A DNA stretch of 37,249 bases from Bacteroidales bacterium UBA5349 (GTDB lineage: Bacteria; Bacteroidota; Bacteroidia; Bacteroidales; Tenuifilaceae). Below the pieces are notes generated by a model. The model did not search any database. It was not told the DNA's origin and saw only the letters and a list, made by a program, of their open reading frames with translations. Each line of letters opens with the position of its first letter. The stretch's first letter is position 1. This document shows, piece after piece, positions 8,932-18,600 of this stretch. The stretch lies in contig DHQB01000022.1 in assembly GCA_002410065.1 (NCBI GenBank), positions 2,975 through 40,223 on the forward strand, in the 5' to 3' direction. Position numbers and translations under genes: made by a program.

Positions 8932-9806
8932 GATTTTACTTTGCGCCTATTCACATAGTAAACCCCGCTTAAAATTAGTAATCCCCCAACTATTTGGTTT
9001 ACTGAAAGCGACTCGCCAAGCAGTGGTATTGCTACCAATGCGGTAACAACCGACTGCGATAGAAGAGTAACCGACACATTAGTTCCCTTTAAATGCCCAA
9101 GGGCATAGTTTATCGAAAGCCATCCAAGAAAGTGCGATACTAAGCCCAATCCCAATAGTGCTCCCCAAGTAGTTCCAGAAAACCCTGTTATGCTATCACC
9201 GCTTGCTTGTGTTGCCCCAAAAAGCATGATAATCATGAACACCAACGAGAAGAACATAAACGAAACCGTATCCACTCTTTTCCTCGAATCGAGTGTGAAC
9301 AACAGATAAAGTGCATAGAAAAACCCAGCAATAATCGAGAGTACATCACCCCTATTAAAGTCCATGGTTTGCCATACATCTAAGCCTACTAGGATGTTTA
9401 AGCCAATTAGCGAAAGCAACAAACCAACCCAAAACTTTGATTCAAGTTTTTGTCGAAAAATAAATAGAGAGATTAGGGCAACCCAAATTGGGGCATTGTT
9501 GGCTAGTAAAGTGGCAGTAGCTGCCGATGTGAGCAGAATTGCTGTATTCCACAAAAATAAATCGATAGAAAAAAAGGCTGCACCAATAAATATAAGCCAC
9601 AAGTCTCTATACGATGGCACCTTATAACCTCTATAAATCCATATGGGTAGCAGTGCCACGCCAGCAATTAAAACTCTATAGAACGATGATACAGAACCTG
9701 GCACATCAGCTATTTTAACAAAAATTGCCGAAAATCCTATACAAACGATACCAAGGGCTAATGCGATATAGGCAAATGATGATGATTCTCTAATTCTATT
9801 TAACAT
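8928..9806 (-). CDS. DMT-superfamily (EamA) membrane transporter
   Basis: A 292-residue polytopic protein with about ten transmembrane helices in two EamA repeats: 'LALGIVCIGFSAIFVKIADV' opens the first, and 'ALLGLGLVSHFLGWLSINYALG' lies in the second. The family exports amino acids and metabolites; the substrate is not predictable here. It is convergent with the sensor kinase, and the two stop codons overlap (TAA on this strand, TAG on the other). The start ATG lies 18 nt downstream of an exact TAATTTTG promoter element, giving a short leader. Confidence 0.88.
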   Translation of the reverse strand: MLNRIRESSSFAYIALALGIVCIGFSAIFVKIADVPGSVSSFYRVLIAGVALLPIWIYRGYKVPSYRDLWLIFIGAAFFSIDLFLWNTAILLTSAATATLLANNAPIWVALISLFIFRQKLESKFWVGLLLSLIGLNILVGLDVWQTMDFNRGDVLSIIAGFFYALYLLFTLDSRKRVDTVSFMFFSLVFMIIMLFGATQASGDSITGFSGTTWGALLGLGLVSHFLGWLSINYALGHLKGTNVSVTLLSQSVVTALVAIPLLGESLSVNQIVGGLLILSGVYYVNRRKVKS

Positions 9807-9824
9807 CTTACTTTAATGAGAGTG

Positions 9825-9832
9825 CAAAATTA
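9825..9832 (-). promoter_or_regulatory. TAnnTTTG -7 element for the DMT transporter
   Basis: TAATTTTG on the minus strand, 18 nt upstream of the ATG. No TTTG is found at the usual 17-21 nt further upstream, so only the -7 box is supported. Confidence 0.45.
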
Positions 9833-10006
9833 CTGAAGTTAATTGGATAACCTTTACCCCAAAGGTTTAAAGACAAGCTATTTTTATTTAACAACTCGAA
9901 ATATAGCTTAACCAAATTCACCTAATGGGTCTCTCATAAAAAAGAAAACCATTACATTTAACTATTCTATTTTGCTAGTTTTACATCAAGTTAAAGCCGA
10001 TAAACC

Positions 10007-10828
10007 ATGCCCTCTATGCATCGCTTCTTTGTTGAGATTGCCTATAAAGGAACAGCATATCACGGATGGCAACGACAGCCAAACGTTATCTCAGTGCAGC
10101 AAACAATGGAAGAAGCCCTCTCAAAAGTACTACATCAAAACACTGTTTGTATAGGTTGCGGACGAACCGACACAATGGTACACGCAAGTCAATACTTTTT
10201 CCACTTTGATTTTGACACAACTTTTGATTTTGACCTAAAACACAGACTCAATAAAATGCTACCCAATGATATAAGCATACTGAGCATAAGCCAAGTTGTG
10301 GGTAAGCCACATGCACAGCATAGTGCCATAGCCCGAACCTACAACTACTTTATACATACCACTAATGATCCATATTTAGCCGAGATTAGTTCTCTTTACC
10401 CCTACAAATTCGATATAACCCTAATGGCTAAGGCAACAGTTCGAGTTGCTAAGCATTCCGATTTCATAAACTTTTGTCGTTGTCCAAGTAAAAATAACAG
10501 CACTCAATGCAATATATCATCAGCAAGACTATACACCAACGAACAACTAGGAATAATTCAATTTGAGATTACTTCAAATCGGTTTCTTCAGGGGATGGTT
10601 CGGCTTATTGTTCAAAGGGTTATTGATGTTGGTACAGGCGAACTCTCAATGGACGAATTTGAGCAAATACTAACCAACAAGGTAAAACCTAAAAAGGTGA
10701 TTGCTGCATACCCTCAAGGTCTCCATTTAACACGTGTTGATTATCCCAACAGCCTCGATCTTAATTGTTGCTCACCAGGCCCTTTTATGGAGATTTTCAA
10801 GTCTTCAAACTGGAAACCAGTTGGTTAG
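10007..10828 (+). CDS. TruA-family tRNA pseudouridine synthase
   Basis: A 273-residue pseudouridine synthase expected to isomerise uridines in the tRNA anticodon arm (positions 38-40 for TruA). The N-terminal 'FFVEIAYKGTAYHGWQRQPN' block, catalytic D55 in 'GCGRTDTMVHA' and the C-terminal 'FLQGMVRLIVQRVIDVGTG' block place it in the family. Two points differ from typical TruA: 'GRTDTMVHA' has Met where Gly is usual (GRTDAGVHA), and the insert after 'FCRC' is rich in Cys and Asn ('CPSKNNSTQCN'). It could be the divergent second TruA paralogue that I believe some Bacteroidota carry. ATG at 10007 is used; ATG at 10016 is equally possible. Confidence 0.85.
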   Translation: MPSMHRFFVEIAYKGTAYHGWQRQPNVISVQQTMEEALSKVLHQNTVCIGCGRTDTMVHASQYFFHFDFDTTFDFDLKHRLNKMLPNDISILSISQVVGKPHAQHSAIARTYNYFIHTTNDPYLAEISSLYPYKFDITLMAKATVRVAKHSDFINFCRCPSKNNSTQCNISSARLYTNEQLGIIQFEITSNRFLQGMVRLIVQRVIDVGTGELSMDEFEQILTNKVKPKKVIAAYPQGLHLTRVDYPNSLDLNCCSPGPFMEIFKSSNWKPVG

Positions 10829-10926
10829 CCAATATCCAATAGCACTAGAGCCGTATTAACTCCTATTTTAAAACGGAGTCATCCTAAAAATGATTTCTAT
10901 CTTGCTAAACTTAAACTGCAAGTTTG

Positions 10927-11238
10927 TTAAGCCTGTCCTGCACCAAAGTTCATTGGAAATGGAGGAATTCCTGGATTGGTTTCGCCTACTTTTATAGTGC
11001 CATGGTTACTCTCAAACTTTGAAACATTATCCTTAAGGGCAGCAAGTAATCGTTTTGCATGATCGGGTGTAAGTATTACCCTAGTTTGCACTTTTGCCTT
11101 AGGTAAACCAGGCATAACCCTTACAAAGTCGAGTATAAACTCCGATGCAGAATGGGTAATGATTGCCAAATTAGCATAATTCCCTTGTGCAACATCTTCG
11201 GTAAGTTCTATATTCAAAGGATTTTTCTTTTCGCTCAT
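10927..11238 (-). CDS. DUF3467 family protein
   Basis: A 103-residue cytoplasmic protein of the DUF3467 family, whose function is unknown. Family-like segments are 'GNYANLAIITHSASEFILDF', 'VQTRVILTPDHAKRLLAAL' and 'FESNHGTI'; the tail is Gly/Pro-rich. It follows rpoC by 83 nt, a linkage I recall in many Bacteroidota, which hints at a role related to transcription or at co-expression. A strong terminator lies between rpoC and this gene, so it depends on read-through or on its own promoter; no clear TAnnTTTG is seen in the 34 nt between. Confidence 0.85.
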   Translation of the reverse strand: MSEKKNPLNIELTEDVAQGNYANLAIITHSASEFILDFVRVMPGLPKAKVQTRVILTPDHAKRLLAALKDNVSKFESNHGTIKVGETNPGIPPFPMNFGAGQA

Positions 11239-11272
11239 TTTAGTATAGTTTAGATTTTGAATCTATAAAGAT

Positions 11273-11303
11273 AAAAAAAAGCGAGGGGTTTACCCTCGCT
11301 TTT
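11273..11303 (-). terminator. Intrinsic terminator after rpoC
   Basis: An 11-bp perfect stem (AAAAGCGAGGG on the plus strand at 11277-11287 pairing with 11293-11303), a 5-nt loop and eight T residues on the minus strand. It lies 19 nt after the rpoC stop codon and ahead of DUF3467. Confidence 0.92.
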
Positions 11304-11321
11304 CCAAATATTAACATTGCT

Positions 11322-14300
11322 TTAGCTTTGAGTAACGGCAACTTCAGCTTGAACAATAGATTCTTGATCTTCGTTTGAATAAACAGTCATATTGGTAAAC
11401 TCACGCAATCCCGTACCTGCTGGAATTAGGTGTCCACATATAACGTTCTCCTTAAGCCCTTTCAGTGTATCAACCTTTCCGTGGATTGCTGCTTCGTTAA
11501 GCACTTTTGTAGTCTCCTGGAAAGATGCTGCAGACATGAAACTCTTTGTTTGAAGTGCAGCCCTTGTGATACCCTGTAACACCTGATTAGATGTGGCAGG
11601 AACTGCGTCACGAGCAACAATTGGTTTCAAATCTCTACGCTTGAGGACTGAGTTCTCATCCCTAAGTTTACGTGAAGTAATAATCTGACCTGGCCTTGCC
11701 TCAGGGGAATCACCTGCATCAACAACAACTTTCTTGTCATAAATCCAGTCATTCTCTTCCATAAACTCCCACTTGTCCGCAATCTGTTTCTCTAGGAAAC
11801 GAGTATCTCCTGGGTCATCAATCTCAACCTTGCGCATCATTTGGCGAACAATCACCTCAAAATGCTTATCGTTGATTTTTACACCCTGCATACGATAAAC
11901 CTCCTGTACCTCGTTAACGATATACTCTTGAACCTTGGTGGGGCCTTTAATAGCTAGGATGTCTGATGGGGTAATTGCTCCATCGGAAAGAGGAATACCT
12001 GCCCTTACATAATCATTCTCCTGAGCAAGAATTTGTTTAGAAAGGGGAACAAGATATTTCTTTATCTCACCTGTCTTCGAAGTAATCATAACCTCACGAT
12101 TACCGCGCTTCACCTTACCAAATGATACCTCGCCATCGATCTCTGAAACAACTGCGGGGTTGGATGGATTACGCGCTTCAAATAGCTCGGTAACACGTGG
12201 AAGACCGCCAGTAATGTCACCAGACTTACCAACAGCTCTTGGTATTTTAACCAGAATATCTCCAGATTTTACAGCTTTACCTTCTTCCGTAACAATATGT
12301 GATGAAACAGGAAGGTTATACGATCTCAACACATCCTTACCCTTCATAATCCTAACCATAGGGTTCTTTGTGCGATCTCGTGTTTCAATAATTACCTTTT
12401 CACGATATCCTGTTTGTTCGTCGGATTCTTCACGGAAAGTAACATCCTTTATAACCGAATCAAAGCTAATTGTACCGTCTGTTTCCGATATAATTACAGC
12501 ATTCCAAGGATCCCATTCACATAGATGTTTTCCCTTAGTAACATCGTCGCCATCATTAATATACAGTTTTGAACCGTAGGGTATGTTATGGGTTGATAGT
12601 GTAATGTTGGTGTTCTTATCAACAATTCGCATCTCAGCCAATCGCCCAATTACAATATGATATTTTTGGCCTTGCTCATCTACCTTCTGGATACTCTTAA
12701 GTTCCTCAATTTCAACTCTTCCGTCAAATCTTGAAATAATCTTTGAATCGGCAATAATATTGGAAGCAGTACCCCCAACGTGGAAAGTACGAAGTGTAAG
12801 CTGTGTTCCTGGTTCACCTATTGACTGTGCTGCAATTACACCAACAGCTTCACCTTTTTGAACCATACGACCGGTGGAGAGATTTCTGCCATAGCACTTG
12901 GTGCAAACTCCGCGCTTTGATTCGCAGGTGAGTACTGAACGTATCTCTACTTGCTCAATTGGCGAATCTACAATTTCTTGGCTAATCTCTTCGGTTAACT
13001 CCTCTCCTGCTGCAATAATTAACTTGCCGCTAAGTGGATGGTAAACATCATGTACAGTTGTTCTTCCTAAGATACGTTCGTATAGAGTTTCTACAACCTC
13101 TTCATTCTTTTTAATGGCAGTTGCTTGCAAACCACGAAGCGTACCACAATCCTCTTCGTTAATTATGACGTCTTGCGAAACGTCAACCAAACGACGGGTT
13201 AAGTATCCAGCATCAGCAGTTTTCAATGCCGTATCAGCCAAACCTTTACGTGCACCGTGTGTTGAGATAAAGTACTCAAGTACCGAAAGTCCCTCCTTAA
13301 AGTTTGCTAGAATTGGGTTTTCAATAATCTCACTTCCTGTTGCGCCTGATTTCTGTGGCTTAGCCATCAATCCCCTCATACCGCAAAGCTGACGAATCTG
13401 CTCCTTCGATCCCCTAGCACCTGAATCAAGCATCATGTAAACCGAATTAAAGCCTTGATTATCTTCAGCTAGTTTTTTGAGTAGCGTTAAGGTTAGTTTG
13501 GCATTTGTATGTGTCCAAATATCGATAATTGCATTGTAACGCTCATTGTTTGTAATCAAACCCATGTTGTAGTTCGCCATAACCTCGTCAACCTGAGCAT
13601 AACCTTCTTTAACGTATATATCCTTTTCAATAGGTACCATTACATCGTCAAGGTTGAACGAAAGTCCACCCTTAAATGCAAAAGTATACCCTAAGTCCTT
13701 AATATCGTCGAGGAATTGAGCTGTTTTAGCTATTCCAACCTTTTTGAGTACCCTACCAATAATGTCACGAAGTGACTTTTTAGTCAACAGTTCGTTAATG
13801 TAACCCATTTCCTTGGGAACAAACTGGTTGAAAATAATTCTACCTACAGATGTCTCAATATGCTCGATATGCTCAACACCCTCCTCGTTAAGTAGGGACA
13901 TGCGAACCTTTACATTTGCATGTAGGTCTGCCTTCCCCTCATTGTATGCAATTATGGCTTCTTCATCGGAATAGAAACTTAATCCTTCGCCTTTTGAACC
14001 TGGTCTTGATTTGGTGATGTAATATAATCCAAGAACCATATCCTGCGATGGCACCGTAATAGGCGCACCATTAGCAGGGTTCAGAATATTATGTGATCCT
14101 AGCATTAAAATCTGAGCCTCTAGAATAGCCTCATTTCCCAATGGGAGGTGAACCGCCATCTGGTCACCATCGAAGTCGGCGTTAAACGCGGTACACGCTA
14201 GAGGATGCAACTGAATGGCTTTCCCCTCTATTAGTTTAGGCTGAAAAGCCTGAATACCAAGCCTGTGAAGAGTTGGAGCACGGTTAAGTAGAACTGGATG

Positions 14301-15584
14301 CCCTTTCAATACGTTTTCGAGGATATCCCAAATTACTGGATCTTTCCTGTCAACTATTTTTTTAGCAGATTTTACTGTTTTTACAATACCTCTCTCAATC
14401 AGTTTACGAATGATAAATGGTTTGTAAAGTTCAGCTGCCATATCCTTTGGCAATCCGCACTCGTGCATTTTCAGCTCAGGTCCAACAACAATAACCGAAC
14501 GAGCAGAATAGTCAACCCGTTTACCAAGTAGGTTCTGGCGGAAACGCCCTTGCTTACCCTTTAGGCTATCGCTAAGCGATTTAAGCGGACGGTTTGCATC
14601 AGTTTTAACTGCATTACTCTTCCTTGAGTTATCGAATAAGGAGTCAACAGATTCTTGAAGCATTCGCTTCTCGTTTCTGAGGATTACCTCAGGAGCCTTA
14701 ATTTCAATCAACCTTTTCAAACGATTATTACGAATAATAACACGACGATAAAGGTCGTTTAGGTCAGAGGTTGCAAACCTTCCCCCATCAAGTGGCACAA
14801 GAGGCCTTAACTCTGGCGGAATAACAGGAACAACCTTAAGTATCATCCACTCGGGACGGTTAACATTTACAGATTCACGGAAAGCTTCAACAACCTGTAG
14901 GCGTTTTAGCGCTTCGTTTTTTCTCTGTTGTGAGGTTTCGTTATTTGCTTTATTGCGTAAATCGAAACTTAGTTCATCTAAATCAAGGCGTGAAAGCAGC
15001 ATAAATAAAGCGTCTGCCCCCATCCCAGCAATAAACTTGTTAGGATCATCATCATCAAGATGCTGGTTCTCTTTAGGAAGGGTTTCTAGAATATCAAGAT
15101 ATTCCTCCTCTGTAAGAAAATCCATATAGGCAACATTCTCAGCAATTCCTTGGTTGATAACAATATAGCGCTCGTAATAAATAATCGAATCGAGTTTTTT
15201 TGTTGGTAAGCCAAGTAGGTAGCCAATTTTATTAGGCAAAGAGCGGAAATACCAAATGTGAGCCACAGGAACAACAAGGTTTATATGTCCCATTCTTTCA
15301 CGGCGAACCTTCTTCTCTGTAACTTCAACGCCGCACCTATCACACACAATTCCTTTATACCGAATTCGCTTGTACTTACCACAATGACACTCATAATCTT
15401 TTACCGGCCCAAAAATTCTCTCGCAAAACAATCCGTCACGCTCCGGCTTATACGTTCTATAGTTAATGGTCTCGGGCTTAAGCACCTCACCACTCGAGCG
15501 TTCTAAAACCTCCTCTGGAGATGATAGACTGATTGTAATCCTAGTGAAGTCCGTTTTTACCTTATTTTCCCTTCTGAACGACAT
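11322..15584 (-). CDS. rpoC: DNA-directed RNA polymerase subunit beta'
   Basis: The 1420-residue beta' subunit of RNA polymerase, near the usual length for the phylum. It carries the N-terminal zinc ribbon (C66, C68, C81, C84 in 'CHCGKYKRIRYKGIVCDRCG'), the catalytic Mg-binding loop 'NADFDGDQMAVH' near residue 467, and the second zinc site formed by 'EEDCGTLRG' and 'CESKRGVCTKC'. The trigger-loop region includes 'GEPGTQLTLRTFH'. It lies 71 nt downstream of rpoB, separated by a short hairpin without a T tract, and ends at a strong terminator. Confidence 0.99.
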   Translation of the reverse strand: MSFRRENKVKTDFTRITISLSSPEEVLERSSGEVLKPETINYRTYKPERDGLFCERIFGPVKDYECHCGKYKRIRYKGIVCDRCGVEVTEKKVRRERMGHINLVVPVAHIWYFRSLPNKIGYLLGLPTKKLDSIIYYERYIVINQGIAENVAYMDFLTEEEYLDILETLPKENQHLDDDDPNKFIAGMGADALFMLLSRLDLDELSFDLRNKANNETSQQRKNEALKRLQVVEAFRESVNVNRPEWMILKVVPVIPPELRPLVPLDGGRFATSDLNDLYRRVIIRNNRLKRLIEIKAPEVILRNEKRMLQESVDSLFDNSRKSNAVKTDANRPLKSLSDSLKGKQGRFRQNLLGKRVDYSARSVIVVGPELKMHECGLPKDMAAELYKPFIIRKLIERGIVKTVKSAKKIVDRKDPVIWDILENVLKGHPVLLNRAPTLHRLGIQAFQPKLIEGKAIQLHPLACTAFNADFDGDQMAVHLPLGNEAILEAQILMLGSHNILNPANGAPITVPSQDMVLGLYYITKSRPGSKGEGLSFYSDEEAIIAYNEGKADLHANVKVRMSLLNEEGVEHIEHIETSVGRIIFNQFVPKEMGYINELLTKKSLRDIIGRVLKKVGIAKTAQFLDDIKDLGYTFAFKGGLSFNLDDVMVPIEKDIYVKEGYAQVDEVMANYNMGLITNNERYNAIIDIWTHTNAKLTLTLLKKLAEDNQGFNSVYMMLDSGARGSKEQIRQLCGMRGLMAKPQKSGATGSEIIENPILANFKEGLSVLEYFISTHGARKGLADTALKTADAGYLTRRLVDVSQDVIINEEDCGTLRGLQATAIKKNEEVVETLYERILGRTTVHDVYHPLSGKLIIAAGEELTEEISQEIVDSPIEQVEIRSVLTCESKRGVCTKCYGRNLSTGRMVQKGEAVGVIAAQSIGEPGTQLTLRTFHVGGTASNIIADSKIISRFDGRVEIEELKSIQKVDEQGQKYHIVIGRLAEMRIVDKNTNITLSTHNIPYGSKLYINDGDDVTKGKHLCEWDPWNAVIISETDGTISFDSVIKDVTFREESDEQTGYREKVIIETRDRTKNPMVRIMKGKDVLRSYNLPVSSHIVTEEGKAVKSGDILVKIPRAVGKSGDITGGLPRVTELFEARNPSNPAVVSEIDGEVSFGKVKRGNREVMITSKTGEIKKYLVPLSKQILAQENDYVRAGIPLSDGAITPSDILAIKGPTKVQEYIVNEVQEVYRMQGVKINDKHFEVIVRQMMRKVEIDDPGDTRFLEKQIADKWEFMEENDWIYDKKVVVDAGDSPEARPGQIITSRKLRDENSVLKRRDLKPIVARDAVPATSNQVLQGITRAALQTKSFMSAASFQETTKVLNEAAIHGKVDTLKGLKENVICGHLIPAGTGLREFTNMTVYSNEDQESIVQAEVAVTQS

Positions 15585-15613
15585 ATTCTAAGTATTAAAA
15601 AGTTAAGTTATTC

Positions 15614-15640
15614 GCATGGTGAGCATACCGCCCACCATGC
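15614..15640 (-). other. rpoB-rpoC intergenic hairpin
   Basis: An 8-bp perfect inverted repeat GCATGGTG / CACCATGC with an 11-nt spacer inside the 71-nt rpoB-rpoC gap. There is no T run, so it is more likely an mRNA processing or stability element than a terminator. Confidence 0.5.
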
Positions 15641-15655
15641 TATGGTAACAACTTG

Positions 15656-18600
15656 TTAATCGAGACTAACATTTAAGCCAAGACCTCTTAGCTCGTGCAA
15701 TAGCACGTTAAGCGACTCAGGAATACCTGGTCGTGGCATTGGTTCTCCTTTAACAATAGATTCGTATGCTTTGGCACGACCCATAACATCATCAGATTTG
15801 ATTGTTAATATCTCCTGAAGAATATGGGATGCTCCAAAGGCCTCGAGTGCCCAAACTTCCATCTCACCAAAACGCTGGCCTCCAAACTGTGCTTTACCAC
15901 CAAGTGGTTGCTGCGTAATTAGAGAGTATGGACCAATTGAACGAGCATGCATCTTATCATCAATCATGTGCCCAAGTTTAAGCATATAGATCATACCAAC
16001 AGTAGCAGGTTGATCAAAACGCTCACCTGTACCTCCATCATAAAGGTAGGTTTTACCAGAACGTGGCAAACCAGCCTTATCAGTGTACATGTTGATCTCG
16101 TCAATTTTTGCTCCATCAAAAATTGGTGTAGCAAATTTAACACCTAACTTCTCACCAGCCCATCCAAGAACGGTTTCGTAAATCTGTCCAAGGTTCATAC
16201 GAGAAGGCACACCAAGCGGATTAAGTACAATATCAACTGGCGTTCCGTCTGCTAAGAAAGGCATATCCTCGTCACGAACTATTTTGGCAACAATGCCTTT
16301 GTTTCCGTGCCTACCTGCCATCTTATCGCCCACTTTTATCTTACGCTTCTTAGCCACATAAACTTTAGCAAGTTGAAGAATGCCTGCTGGCATCTCATCA
16401 CCAATGGTGATATTAAACTTCTTGCGTTTATGCTCTGCGTCGTACTCCTTGTACTTTAGAATATAATTATGGATTACTTTCCTTATGGTTTCGTTCTTCT
16501 TCTTATCAGTAGTCCACTTATTAGCGTTTATATTGAGATAATCTATCTCAGTGAGCATCTTCTGGGTAAACTTCAGCCCACGAGGAATTATCTCTTGGCT
16601 AAACATATCGGTAACTCCCTGAGATGTTTTCCCATTCACAACAAAGAACAACTTCTCAATAAGTTTCTCTTTTAGAGCATAAACATTGTGATTAAACTCA
16701 TCATCCAGTTTTGCAACTAAATTCTTCTCGCTCCCTTTCCCTTTTTTGTTGTCTTTTACTGAGCGTGAGAAAAGTTTTTTGTCAATTACAACACCTTGAA
16801 GTGAAGGGGGCGCTTTAAGAGATGCATCTTTCACATCACCAGCCTTATCTCCAAATATCGCTCTAAGAAGTTTTTCTTCAGGAGTAGGATCTGACTCTCC
16901 CTTTGGAGTAATTTTACCTATTAAAATATCGCCAGGTGTAACATTTGCCCCAATGCGAATCATTCCATGCTCATCTAAATCCTTTGTTGCTTCTTCACTA
17001 ACATTAGGGATATCGGCGGTTAGCTCTTCAACTCCTCGTTTTGTATCCCTAACCTCAAGAACAAATTCATCTACGTGAACAGAGGTAAAAACATCCTCAC
17101 GAACTAATCGCTCATTGATAACGATAGCATCCTCAAAGTTATACCCTTTCCATGGCATGAATGCCACTTTAAGGTTACGACCTAATGCTAACTCACCACT
17201 TTGCGTTCCATAGCCCTCAGTAAGAATTTGTCCCTTTTTAACCTCTTGTCCTTTATGAACCATTGGTTTTAGGGTTACTGAAGTATTTTGGTTAGTTTTC
17301 TTATACTTAGGTAATTTGTAGCGTTTTCTCTCAGGATCAAAACTAACAAACTGTTCCTCTTCGGTTTGATTATACTTTACAATAATCTCATCAGAGTCTA
17401 CATATTCAATCACACCGTCCTCTTCTGCAAGAATCTGAACCCTGCTGTCGCGCACTACAACACCTTCTAACCCGGTACCAACAATTGGTGATTCGGGTTG
17501 GATAAGGGGTACTGCTTGCCTCATCATGTTCGATCCCATCAAAGCACGGTTAGCATCATCGTTCTCAAGGAACGGAATCAGCGAGGCTGCAATTGAGGCA
17601 ATTTGGTTTGGAGCAACGTCCATCATGTCAACCTGATCCCTTTCAGTAAGCGGGAAGTCTGACTCTAATCTAGATTTAACCTTAGGATTTATAAAATTCC
17701 CGTTGTCATCGAGAGGTGCGTTAGCCTGACCAATGTTTTTGAACTCTTCCTCCTCAGCGCTTAAATAAAGAACGCCTTCGTTGGTTAAATCAACCTTTCC
17801 TCCCTCAACATTTCGGTATGGAGTTTCAATAAATCCTAGATCGTTAATCCTAGCATAAACACAGAGTGAGGATATTAGACCAATGTTCGGTCCCTCAGGT
17901 GTTTCAATAGGGCAAAGTCTTCCGTAGTGCGTATAGTGAACGTCACGAACTTCAAATCCTGCACGCTCTCTTGACAAACCGCCTGGTCCAAGTGCCGATA
18001 AACGGCGCTTATGGGTCATCTCAGCAAGTGGATTTGTTTGATCCATAAACTGAGAGAGCTGGTTTGTTCCAAAGAAAGAGTTAATTACCGAAGAAAGCGT
18101 TTTGGCGTTAATTAGGTCTATTGGTGTAAAAACCTCATTATCCCTAACGTTCATCCGTTCACGTATGGTTCGAGCCATGCGTGCTAACCCAACGCTAAAT
18201 TGGTTACCAAGCTGTTCGCCAACAGTACGTACTCGTCGGTTACTTAAGTGGTCAATATCATCAACATCAGCTTTTGAATTGATTAGCTCGATGAGGTACT
18301 TGATAATCTCAATTATGTCCTCTTTGGTAAGAACCTTAACATCAATTTCTGTATTAAGGTTTAGTTTTTTGTTAATCCTGTAACGTCCTACCTCGCCAAG
18401 ATCATAACGCTTATCGGAGAAGAATAACTTATCGATTACGTCGCGGGCTGTAGCCTCATCAGGTGGCTCAGAGTTTCGCAGTTGTCTATAGATATGTACA
18501 ACAGCCTCTTTTTCTGAGTTACAGGGGTCTTTATGTAGCGTGTTGTAGATTATGGCGTAATCTGAAATATTATGATCCTCCTTATGCAGAAGGATAGTTT

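Noticed and set aside
12160..12579. Plus-strand 139-codon open frame inside rpoC
   Set aside because: Fully antisense to a certain rpoC coding region; no independent sign of coding.
17983..18081. Possible rifampicin-resistance changes in rpoB
   Set aside because: The Asp, His and Ser equivalents of E. coli 516, 526 and 531 are all of sensitive type.
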